Of a stretch of 64,000 bases of DNA, positions 1-10,000 are shown piece by piece. Under the pieces are notes generated by a model. That model worked only from the letters and a program-made list of their open reading frames with translations, ran no database searches and had not been told where the DNA came from. Made by a program: the position numbers and the translations under genes. Location: assembly GCA_003260075.1 (NCBI GenBank), contig QLIY01000436.1, positions 6,333 through 70,332 on the forward strand, written 5' to 3'. This DNA comes from Phallusia mammillata. Lineage: Eukaryota > Chordata > Ascidiacea > Phlebobranchia > Ascidiidae. Within the stretch, counting starts at the first letter, position 1; each line of letters begins with the position of its first letter.

Positions 1-67
1 TATATACATGTGGTACTCGTACTCGGTATCGGTACTCGCTTCAAAACCTGGTATCGTCCCATCACTA
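1..67. repeat. Interspersed repeat, end of a probable hAT-like element
   Basis: The first 67 bases, ending in cccatcacta, recur almost exactly at 45653-45720 inside the PI3K regulatory gene. Read on the minus strand the end is tagtgatgggacgatacc, which resembles the terminal inverted repeats of many hAT-type non-autonomous elements. The element is cut by the window edge, so its other end and target-site duplication cannot be seen. It lies in an intron of PIK3C3. Confidence 0.55.
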
Positions 68-3000
68 TTTCTTACATAGCCAATACATTTTCTTTATTTA
101 CACAATTTAACAAATAAATTATGTTTAGTGACGATTTTGGTTTATGTATGTCATTTCTATTTTGTGTACAGCACCACCTTTTGTATTCATTCACACACAA
201 ACACTTCCGTGTCATACATATTATGTCCATACCATTTCGGACCATCAATTAACTGCATAGCAAATCAACTGATTACCTGTAGGACTTTGAAATCTTGGTG
301 TGAGAAGTTCCAGGGCATCTGCAGCATCAATTTCTTCCCATTTGTCAAGAAGCTGGAGGGCCACAGTTCTTTCTGGAGCCCTTTCCCATTTTACACATCG
401 CAAAAACTTTGTCAAGGCTTTCTTCTGATGCATCAAATAATATCTAAAAAACAAAAATCTTGCTGTGAAATTAACAAATTAAGGTAATTAGATTGTGGAG
501 AAAAAATGATGGAGTATATATATATTTATCTTTATGGCCCTGTAGATAAACCCCCCCCCCCATTAAGGTAATTAGATTGTGGAGAAAAAATGATGGAGTA
601 TATATATATATATTTATCTTTATGGCCCTGTAGATAAAAAGTACTGATCTTATCCACACACAATACCCTGTTGAGTAGCAGTAAAATTTAAAACAGTTTT
701 ACACTAGTTGTTCACAAGCATATTATTGTAATTTCGCACAGCACTTGTTTAAAAAAAAATGTTTACTGTTAAGCCAGTGATTTTACAATTTTGCAATTTT
801 CAGTTGGTGACTAGTTTGTCATTTCTGTTTTCATGGCATCATCCTTCTATGTCCATTACTTTTTCAAAAAAAGGGGATAAAAGAAGCCCACCAGGTTATC
901 TTACATAATAACATGTGAAATGTTGCAACAGGGTATGATCATTAAAAGCAAAAGAACTGCTGCTTTAAACAGGTATTCCAATAATAGGATAGTCGCCAAT
1001 TTGGATACTTGCGTATCTTTAAGAGATGTTAAGTGTCCCCCCCCCCTCCAATAATAGGATAGTCGCCAATTTGGATACTTGCGTATCTTTAAGAAGTGTT
1101 TTTTTTCATTTTTTGTTTCACTATATACACAAAGAGAATATTAAACCAAGTTAACTTATTTGCTTCAGCTATTCCCACCTCTCCACGCCCAAAGGTAAAA
1201 GGTTGTAGATCAAATTAAACCATGTATTTATTATTTAGGACAAGTCCATTTGACTCAAGCAAATCCCTAATATACATAGGATACCAGCATTTCCTTGCCT
1301 GAACTTCCAAATAAGGTCCTCCTCTTCTTCAGAGAGATGTTTAGAGAGAGGATAAGCAATGATGGATGCAAGTTGATCACGGACAACAGCATTGGGCTTC
1401 AAGTCATGTTGTCCAGCGCGCAGACTTCTCACCAACTTGTGATGTTTTTCTTCAATGAGATTACTTCCCATCAGTTCGTGATCAGGCACAACAACTAACT
1501 GTGGATTAGTTCTCACCTAGAGGAAATTTGTGTTATAGATTAGACATGTTTACAATACAAGAACAAGGCAGATGCACGATATCCACAGTAAGTAAAGTAA
1601 AACAACTTGCATGCTTGCAAAACACACTTTTGTAATGACCTTTCTTAACACCCTGGAAGCGATTATACAGGCTAAAAAACCCTAAAGCAAATAGGCAATT
1701 TAGTGCCGTTTTGAAACAAATAATTATTAAATTACCTTTTTTTCATTTGAGGGTGTGTAAATCTAATATTTTTTACCTAGTTGCAAACAATATTCTAACT
1801 TATTTGATTTTTTGTATTTGAAATTAAAAAATTTGTTAGTGATTTAAAAAATTATAAAAACCTGTTGTTTGATATCAGCTAAAGCTCTTATGCTGACTAA
1901 ACCTCATGTGACCACCTAAGCTTAGAACTAACACTAATATATAGTGAGCAAAAGCAAATAATTAACTTCATACCTCCACTGGGTCATCTCCGTTGTTTTC
2001 GAAGTAAACGATTGTGTAGTCCAGGTCTTTGTAAACAACTCTTGGAAATTCCACCATAAGGTACATAAAGTTTTGTTTCTTCTTTTCCTTTTCATTGATC
2101 AACTCAATTTCTCTACATAGTAAAACGAATGCTGAATGTGAAGACCAAAGTAACTTGTGAGTAGAAGCTACTTAATCGTGTAGAACAGAGGTTTGTCAAG
2201 CATATGCAGAGAATTTTGCTCAATTCAGTTACATGCTAAAGCCTTACAGAGTGAAAGGGGTTAATTGTATGACAAAGTTTGACAAATCATATTTACTAGT
2301 GTATACAGTAAGTTCATAGTTTAAAACTGATAGCATTCTCCTGACGAACTACAACATAAGAAAACTGTATACCTAAAGGTAAGCCTGTCCAGCCAATCCA
2401 CTTTGGTCATATGACCTTCTCTGTGCTTTTTAGTCAGTTTAGCAAGTCGGACCATTTGTTGGTTGGCTACATCAGGAGCTTTATGTGGTGTACTGGTTGG
2501 TCTTTTGCCATCACCAGGCACATCCGGCCATATACAAAGTTCATGTCTGCCCTGAAACAAAACACTTATAATGTAATACAATCTTTAAGATGACCAAGTG
2601 GTTAGCTGCTAGGGCTAATGTCTTGTTAAGTTGTAATCACAGGGTAGTGAGTTATAATCCTGCCTTGGCCCCCCCCCCAAAACACTTATAATGTAATACA
2701 ATCTTTAAGATGACCAAGTGGTTAGCAGCTAATGTCTTGTTAAGTTGTAATCACAGGGTAGTGAGTTCTAATCCTGCCTTGACCACTTATATATGCTTCA
2801 TTGAGCAAAGTTATTGCTCCAAACAAGTGGAATTTGATAGATTGAACTAAATTGAAGTCACCAGTTCCATAAAAGATGAAAACGCTAAATAAAATATGAT
2901 CAAGCAGGGTAACAACATTGTTCAGGCATCTTGATAGAAAACCCATTGGGTGCAAATTGGTAAAAAAAAGTGCGAAGAACCAAAAATATTTTTAAAAGAG

Positions 3001-3913
3001 CTAACCTTTTTGAATGTTCCATATTTTCCAAAAAGGGGTACTGTTGTTCCGCCAACAGGTACAGCTTTGCCTGGTCCATGTGTATCCCACACAGTGATTA
3101 CCACCAACGCTTTTCTTGGCAAATCACTGAATCGAATTGGTAGTCTTAACCACTCATTCCATGAATGTAAACTACGTCCTGGGGTTGTCATGTGGTAGCG
3201 ATAAGCAGTTTGCACAGACAAGCATATGGGTTTGTTGTCATCAAATATCTACAGATTAACCAGCGTTAAGGCATATAACATGATACAATATGACACTTGC
3301 AATCAAGTCTTCTTTTCAGGAGTTTATAAGCAAATCGTTATCCAAATCACAAGCCCTTGAAATAAGTTGCTTGAACTTGGAGAAACATTCAATTCTGGAA
3401 AATAGCATTTTTTTCTTTTAAGATCAATTAAATAAAAAGGTGCAACCAAATTCTCTTTTTCTGGCCAAAGTTTAGTTAGAATAATGGAAGTTCCAAACAA
3501 GAGGAACATACCTGAACTGTAGTAAACATGTGACTGTCTGTTTCATTTTGTACTTCACCATCTGGTGAAAATTGTAAGTGAGGATCATTCAATAAATCAT
3601 GATAACTTCTCTTGGGTCGAGACCCTTCAAGACTGCAAATCTGTAAAAATAATTATTGACAATGTAACATTACACATAAATACATATGTTCTCATTTTTT
3701 TTCGTTGACATTATGAACCATGTTTAAGGACAATTTTTTTCAATAAAATTTTATGATAACCTCAACTGTCCAAAAATAAAAGGGTGTAAAAGTCTTTTGG
3801 TTTGCCTTTATGGTAATGTTTACATCCAAATCACAACTATAAACATAATTGAATCTGTCTGGAATTGGTTGTCTCTGCTGAGAATTGCCCGCAAGTGATT
3901 GAACGTCAGACAT
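1..3913 (-). CDS. PIK3C3: Phosphatidylinositol 3-kinase catalytic subunit type 3 (VPS34), N-terminal part
   Basis: Class III PI3K makes PI3P on endosomes and autophagosomes in complex with VPS15 and Beclin 1. Seven exons are visible with closed phases: 3806-3913, 3512-3640, 3006-3248, 2373-2551, 1974-2112, 1299-1516 and 277-443. They encode about 394 residues of a family that is usually near 890 aa, so the helical remainder and kinase domain lie beyond the left edge. Recognisable matches to vertebrate VPS34 are YSCDLD near the N terminus, the C2-domain stretch [13 protein letters not shown] with [17 protein letters not shown], and the start of the PIK helical domain ([22 protein letters not shown]). 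The ATG at 3911-3913 lies 9 nt after the stop of the upstream CEBPZOS-like gene. Intron 6 appears to use a GC donor (CAG|GCAAGG at 1299/1298). Exon 1 is present again at 4491-4598 because of a duplication bridged by poly-C. Confidence 0.95.
478..638. repeat. Direct duplication bridged by poly-C (C11)
   Basis: Bases 478-550 are repeated at 562-638 with eleven Cs (551-561) between them. The copies differ by a TA-repeat length change of about four bases. It lies in PIK3C3 intron 6. Confidence 0.9.
976..1093. repeat. Direct duplication bridged by poly-C (C10)
   Basis: The stretch beginning tccaataataggatag at 977 is repeated from 1047 after a 10-nt poly-C at 1037-1046. The copies are identical for about 47 bp and then diverge. 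It lies in PIK3C3 intron 6. Confidence 0.9.
2559..2781. repeat. Direct duplication bridged by poly-C (C10)
   Basis: Bases 2559-2668 are repeated at 2679-2781, separated by C10 at 2669-2678. The copies differ by single-base changes and a 7-base indel (gctgctagggctaatg against gcagctaatg), the kind of difference expected between alleles. Confidence 0.9.
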
Positions 3914-3922
3914 GATTTTTCT

Positions 3923-4271
3923 CTATTTTTTCACAAAAGATGTTTGAAATTTTTCAAGATCAACTTTCCTTATTTCATAGTTGCCTGCCAACTCGTTACT
4001 TTTGTAGAATACTGAAAATATAAACCAACTTTAGTATGAGCAAGGTAAAAGTGTTTAAAACATTGTCTAATATGATGCATCTGGTAAAGGTGAAAACTGC
4101 AAAGTGGTGCTTATTGGTTTACAAAAGAACATAACATGTTTCAAAACTATACCTTTCAGAACGCTACTGTCCTTGTGAAAGAGTTTCTGGCGATACTGCT
4201 GATCTCTTTCAATCTTTTTGTAGTAAAGTAGGACTCCAATCACACCCGCAACTTCCAAGACAACAACGCCT
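3923..4271 (-). pseudogene. Truncated duplicate copy of the CEBPZOS-like gene
   Basis: Exon 2 (3923-4011) is intact and exon 1 (from 4153) is cut by poly-C after 4271, before its start codon. The coding sequence matches the complete copy at 4608-4985. It is probably an assembly or haplotype duplicate, not a second gene. Confidence 0.75.
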
Positions 4272-4490
4272 CCCCCCCCCCTAATTTTTGACAATGTAAC
4301 ATTACACATAAATACATATGTTCTCATTTTTTATTATTGACATAAAGAACCATGTTTAGTCGCAATTTTTTTCTATGAACCCCCCCCCCAGTGGCCATTG
4401 CAAGTAGCTGACCCTATCTATTTGAACGGTTAAATTCAGTTAACCTCACCTGTCGGATAATAAAAAAGGTGTAAAAGTCTTTTGGTTTAC

Positions 4491-4598
4491 CTTTATTGTA
4501 ATGTTTACATCCAAATCACAACTATAAACATAATTGAATCTGTCTGGAATTGGTTGTCTCTGCTGAGAATTGCCCGCAAGTGATTGAACGTCAGACAT
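4491..4598 (-). other. Duplicate copy of PIK3C3 exon 1
   Basis: The 108-nt first coding exon (36 codons starting [15 protein letters not shown]) is repeated here with a normal GT donor (ATAAAG|GTAAAC). The copy at 3806-3913 has GC at the same donor. Exon 2 exists only once, at 3512-3640. This copy is the one attached to the complete CEBPZOS-like gene, so the real locus probably joins this exon to the exons on the left. Confidence 0.85.
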
Positions 4599-4607
4599 GA
4601 TTTTTCT

Positions 4608-4985
4608 CTATTTTTTCACAAAAGATGTTTGAAATTTTTCAAGATCAACTTTCCTTATTTCATAGTTGCCTGCCAACTCGTTACTTTTGTAGAATACTGA
4701 AAATATAAACCAACTTTAGTATGAGCAAGGTAAAAGTGTTTAAAACATTGTCTAATATGATGCATCTGGTAAAGGTGAAAACTGCAAAGTGGTGCTTATT
4801 GGTTTACAAAAGAACATAACATGTTTCAAAACTATACCTTTCAGAACGCTACTGTCCTTGTGAAAGAGTTTCTGGCGATACTGCTGATCTCTTTCAATCT
4901 TTTTGTAGTAAAGTAGGACTCCAATCACACCAGCAACTTCCAAGACAACAACGCCTTTTACAAGTCTACCAGCTATAAATGGCAT
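4608..4985 (-). CDS. CEBPZOS: CEBPZOS-like small mitochondrial membrane protein
   Basis: Two exons (4838-4985 and 4608-4696) encode a 78-residue protein. Residues 8-26 (LVKGVVVLEVAGVIGVLLY) form one hydrophobic segment, followed by a basic stretch with RQKLFHKDSSVLK. The C-terminal half VFYKSNELAGNYEIRKVDLE aligns with vertebrate CEBPZOS (VYYKSTEKSGMYGIRELDQ by family knowledge). Human CEBPZOS is about 80 aa and has been assigned to mitochondria; its molecular role is poorly known. The stop codon (4608-4610) is followed after only 9 nt by the PIK3C3 start codon (4596-4598), which argues that both are made from one dicistronic pre-mRNA. The ATG at 4983-4985 is about 560 bp from the divergent MED28 start. 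Confidence 0.8.
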
Positions 4986-5543
4986 TACACACTAAAGAGT
5001 CAAAGACCCTATTGCGAATTTAAGTCTGCAAAATTGAGTTAAACTTACTTCGCTACGTGAAAGAAAACATATCTATAATATCAATTCAACTTTGGTAATT
5101 TGGCCAAATTTCTTGTCCCTTGTAACTCACACTGATATTAAGCAACGTTTAATTTCAATTTGCCGGGTAACCCCCCCCCCTTTCCTGCTTTTCCCTCTTT
5201 TCTGTTTCTCTGCTTTTAGTGTGACCCACTTTGGTAACTTCGCCAAATTTCTTGTCCCTTGTAACTGCAACGTATAATGTCAATTTGTCGTGCACAATAT
5301 GAGGAAATACAATACAACATTGGCATTAACTTGCAAAATACTTTCAGCTAAAAAACAATAACATAACACAAGTGAAGCGTGACGCAAGTTACTCAGGCGT
5401 GAAAAAGAAATTACATAAAAATGTTACAACGTAAATGTTTTTCCGCCGTGTTCAGATTTTAACGGTGTGTTTTCAATGAAATTGGCTTAAAAAAAGGTCG
5501 ATTTGTGTATAGTTGTTACGTTCTTGTAAATAACATATCTGCA
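4986..5543. promoter_or_regulatory. Divergent intergenic region between CEBPZOS-PIK3C3 and MED28
   Basis: This 558-bp gap separates two divergent start codons and is the likely shared promoter. It contains an imperfect direct duplication around C10 (5171-5180): the block gccaaatttcttgtccc occurs near 5104 and again near 5242. No TATA box or other named motif is convincing. Confidence 0.5.
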
Positions 5544-6664
5544 ATGCAGCAGCCGCAGCCAACACATTTGTCTGGTTTAGCTGGATTGCGATCATTGCAG
5601 GCTCAACAAACCTCACAGGTGGGAAACTTATTTCATGTATTTCGCCTGTATTGTTTTTGACCAAAAAGAAAATATAGTAAAAGACTCTTTCTGTGATCAA
5701 TATGATGTGTATGATCCAAAGTTTTTGTTAGTTTGATGCAAAAATACCACTGATATGCTAAGAATAAAATTTAAACAGCAATATAGATAAATTTGCTCAT
5801 TCATGTAAACTTGTTTAATTGCATAAGGATCATCATGGCCAAGCATAGTTTTTCTTAATTGTTAATGTAATCATCTGGCTCATTAAACAAAAAGTTTGCA
5901 AATTGGTGTATGCGATTAAGCAGATTTGTTTGATTGCCACAGCCCCCCCCCCGCGATCATTGCAGGCTCAACAAACCTCACAGGTGGGAAACTTATTTCA
6001 CGTATTCCGCCTGTATTGCCTCTAAACTTGTTTAATTGCATAAGGATCATCATGGCCAGGCTTAATTTTTCTTAGTTGTTAAGATAATCATCTGGCTAAT
6101 TAAACAAAAAATCTGCAAATCTGTTATGTGATTAACCAAATTTGTTTGATTGCCACAATTATTTTTAAATCAACAGTATTTCTTTAATATTGGTTACTTT
6201 TCTCAAACTTTAGACCTATTCACGAAATTCGATTTTGCATGTTATTTAACGTAATGTTTTGTTTACAGCTCGTAGCTACGCCCACCACAAACAATCCAGG
6301 TTGTGCCATAGATGAGTTGGAGTCATCGTTCCGAGCTTGCATAACTCCCTTTGTCACCGAAGAGGCCTCTGTAGGTGTCACCTTTCAGGATGAGCAAAAA
6401 CCAAGTGTAGAATTGGCCATCAATGAATTTATTGAACTTGCCAGAAAAACTGAAGCTTACTTTCAAAAGCAGCGAGCAATAATAGCTACACGACACCCAG
6501 AACTCACTCTTCAGGAAGAATGTGAGGAACTAGAAATGGAATTGAAGCGCAAAGAAGACATTGTGCAACATCACTCAAAGAAACTACAAATATGGCAAAG
6601 GACTCTCAAAGAAATGCTTAGTGTTAGCACTGAAAGTGGACTGTCAAAAAGTTCAGTTAAATAA
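5544..6664 (+). CDS. MED28: Mediator complex subunit 28
   Basis: Two exons, 5544-5618 and 6269-6664, encode 156 residues against about 178 in human. The N terminus is a short Gln-rich leader (MQQPQPTHLSGLAGLRSLQ). The conserved core begins with IDELESSFRACITPFV and continues through a long amphipathic helix (FIELARKTEAYFQKQR) to a coiled-coil segment (ELKRKEDIVQHHSKKLQIWQ), matching the MED28 helical bundle of the Mediator head module, which links activators to RNA polymerase II. The exon 1 donor is CAG|GTGGGA and the exon 2 acceptor is TTTACAG. The end of exon 1 (gcgatcattg onward) is repeated at 5953-5984 after a poly-C, which creates a false partial exon. The gene converges on NUP107, leaving about 410 bp between stops. 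Confidence 0.92.
5586..6150. repeat. Direct duplication bridged by poly-C (C10)
   Basis: Sequence from about 5586 (end of MED28 exon 1 plus intron) is repeated from 5953 after C10 at 5943-5952. The second copy lacks an internal stretch present in the first and has scattered substitutions. Both copies share the blocks around gcataaggatcatcatggcc and gattgccacag. Confidence 0.88.
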
Positions 6665-7021
6665 TGTTACTATCTTATCTCTCTTTACATGCACTGCCAT
6701 TTGTTGGTTTATGACTTCTCTACACAAACAACTTGCTTCTGCTTTTCTATTTGTTTTGTGTCTAAGATGGAATGTACAGTTTGTTGTACTTGTATCTTGT
6801 GAACCTTACATTTACTGTTTGAATTGCAGAACAGTTTTTGTTTCAGCAAATGAAACATCCTTTGTTCTTTACAACATGTGTGCATGTGTTTGAGAACATT
6901 TATGGATTGCTTTGAGCACTGAGGCAATGCAAAGCCATTATATTTCATGCTATTTGCATGTGAACCTCTATTTAAAAAATCACCTTCAAAAAGTGTTCAT
7001 TTAACAAACTGGAACAAAAGC

Positions 7022-7035
7022 AGTTTATTTATTTT
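7022..7035 (-). terminator. NUP107 polyadenylation signal
   Basis: Read on the minus strand, overlapping AATAAA hexamers occur about 45 nt after the NUP107 stop codon (7076-7078). Confidence 0.6.
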
Positions 7036-7075
7036 TTTGCAAGGCAGTGTTCAATTGTTTTACACATTGGAATTC

Positions 7076-10000
7076 CTATAAAGTATCAATCATGGCATCT
7101 TGGATTCGATTCAGCAGCTTCCGACCCTCTGAGTCAGGAAACAACTGAAAGTGTAAGTTTAGGAATAATGTTTTGAAAAAAGGCATGTCAGACAGTTTAG
7201 TGTGCCCCCCCCCCTCATGGCATCTTGGATTCGATTCAGCAGCTTCCGACCCTCTGAGTCAGAAAACAACTGAAAAAGAAAAAATATGACATTAAGAATA
7301 ATAGTGTTTCCAAAAATAGCAATGGCACTTCTCATTGTTTGGTATAAACCAACCTTGTACAATTTATGGTCTTCTGAAGCAATCACATCAGCCAGTTTTG
7401 CACATTCACTGTTATGATTTTCAGTACTTGTAAGAACCGTAATAAGCAGATCACACAAGGAAGGAATGCATTGTTCTCTTAATGTTGCCAACTGTTGTTC
7501 TCGGGATTCGTCCTTATCTTCTAATTGCTTTTTCAAAACAAAGAACTCATTAAATTTTTACCATGCCGCTGTCAAGCAAAATAATCTCATAATTTCGATG
7601 CATCTTATAATACTGGTACTTTTCTGATGTTATATAGTACTTACTTCAGCATTATCCGCAAGCCAGCCTTGTGGAAACAGCAAGACATTGTAAATTTTCT
7701 TTGCAACTGAGTCGCAAAACTGCTCAAGACGATCCTTCCACATTATCACATCATCATCAAATTTCTTTTGCCTGTAAATAGTCTCCAGAATTACAAATCA
7801 CATAAACCATTATTTTTTAAATTTTGCAAATTATATCTATTCAGTTGCTTTAGTTTAGGCCTTTACATCTTACCTGAGTTCTTCAGCAACTAATTCCGAA
7901 ATGCTTACAGAGTTGTACATAGAGGTAGGTTCTGCAGGATTTGAAGCTGATGGCTTGTTGTGGTAATGTTTAAACCAATCAGAGAATGCTTGTTGAGTTT
8001 CCAAGTATGCCTAAAATAAAGTCAAATCCTAAATTTACATTCATGTACAGATAAAACTGTAAAGTATTATTTATTTTAAATCAACCACAGTAACAGCAGG
8101 TTTAGTTAAAACTCTATTAACTGAACAACCACAGACAAAACAAACAAACACTGTGTTTACAATCTGAAAAAGGCAAAATAAATATTCAGCACAGCAGTCG
8201 GGGTTGACAATTGGGGTCATGTATTTGGCACATGTCAACAATTTACTAGCCTGTAAACAGAGGTGTTCTTTGATTGTGTTGTCCTTATCAGGTGGCAATG
8301 GCACTGAACTATCCGCCTGCAACCAAATGAAAGAATTGTTACTTATAAAACTGCAACTTTATATTTGTACTTTTTTATGCCTTTAGTTTTTTTTCAATTT
8401 GAGATTAATGCTAAGGGTAGTAAAATTAACCATAGTTTTAGTTAGAAACGTACCTTATGACCCCACTCAGTGTATACCACATCAATCGAATCACTGGGAA
8501 TCTTTAGCAGGACTTCCTTTGCTGCTGATAGTTTTCTGCCCGCTAGAACAGAAATTGAAAAAAAATGAATCAACATAGAAATTTCACAATAAAGTATAAA
8601 GATGGATTTCACCACAATGTGAAAAAAATTGAGGTGATTGGTGCGATTGTGTATTTTTTGCCAGTGTTTTATTCTCGCCAAATTTTTTCACATCAATATA
8701 ATGTAGCTGAGGTCAGTTTAATGCTTTAAATTTAACAAAATTAATTGTTGAACTGTCTGCAAAAACCCACATTCAGTTCAGACCAACCCTCTGGCAGTTC
8801 TGTTTTTGCAAGCATAACAAAAACAATCAACATCAAAATATTATAAATCTTCAAAAAATACTAAAATATGTTAAACAAAGTTGTAATAATTGGCTTAAAA
8901 TCCTACCGAGAAACATTCTCACAACTGCGTTGCTTTGCTTGAGTGCTTCACATCTCTGAGATCGGTCAAACACCAGCCAGTCTATAGCATCGATCTTTTT
9001 TCTGTCACTTGCAGATATGTGCAGGTCAATTGGCATCTTTTCGTCATGCCCATGAAGTACTGAGATGTCTACCAGATCCGGTTCCCCCTCAGCACGAATT
9101 TGTTCAACAACTTTTTTGGTTATAGATGGAATGTCCAGACCTAGTTTACATAAATGTAAAATTTACACTGCATTTAAGTGAATTTGTAAATCATGAATTA
9201 GGATTTTTGAAATGCAAGTTTTAAGTTGTTTGTGTAGGATGAGACGAAGCTGCATGTTTTTGTTTGGCAAAGCACATTCAGGCAATTTTAAGGCTACATA
9301 ATTAGGTTGCAAAAATAGTTTAATTGAACAGGGAAGGTTAAATGATTTGGCATTTAACATTGCTTGAACTTTTGACAGAGAAAAATTATGTTCAAAACTC
9401 ACCAGCCTCCTCTGCAAGTTGTAGAAACTCATGTCTCAATTGTGGATCTTCCACTGTCGACAAAAACTCTGCATAACTGGAAAGTTGCTCATCTTTGGGC
9501 AGGAAGGCTGTGTACATCGCCACCATGTGGCTGGTAGACTCATCTTGTATCAAAAAACTAACAAACGCTTTGAGAATGGTATCAGCATGTTCCACCTAGA
9601 CAATGTTATAAGTTGAAGTAGATGAAGGAAGGGCAATAATTCTTTCATTTACACAAGATTACTGCTTAGTCAAGCTTTCAATGAGTGATATAGTGTAAGA
9701 TATGCATGATGTAACAAAAGTTATTTTTTATTTTCAAAGTTAAAAAAAACGATTTTCGCGATTCAGAACGAGCTTTCAAAAAAAATTTTTTTCCAAAAAG
9801 TTAAGAATTAAAAAAGTTATTTAAATACATTAAAATGCCTGTGCCCAAAAAATTAGTAGTAAGAATTTTTGATAAAATTGTTGGGTAATTACATTAAATG
9901 CAATTCCTATAGACTTTAGAAACAATATCAGGTGAGCAAGAAATCGAAGAAGATGTGGATGAATATCGGTCAACCACTCCAAAGCTTCCTCCAGGAGAGC

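Larger units (their letters stand above)
3640..4946. repeat. Large direct duplication (about 650 bp) bridged by poly-C tracts
   Basis: Copy 1 spans about 3641-4271 and copy 2 about 4283-4946. C10 (4272-4281) separates them and a second C10 (4380-4389) sits inside copy 2. The duplicated block carries PIK3C3 exon 1 and most of the CEBPZOS-like gene. Copy 1 stops at the poly-C in the middle of the CEBPZOS coding exon, while copy 2 continues to the complete start codon. The copies differ by scattered substitutions, including the base that decides the intron 1 donor dinucleotide of PIK3C3. Confidence 0.92.

Noticed and set aside
7215-7271. Alternative last exon of NUP107
   Set aside because: It is a truncated duplicate of the real last exon that runs into poly-C and has no stop of its own.
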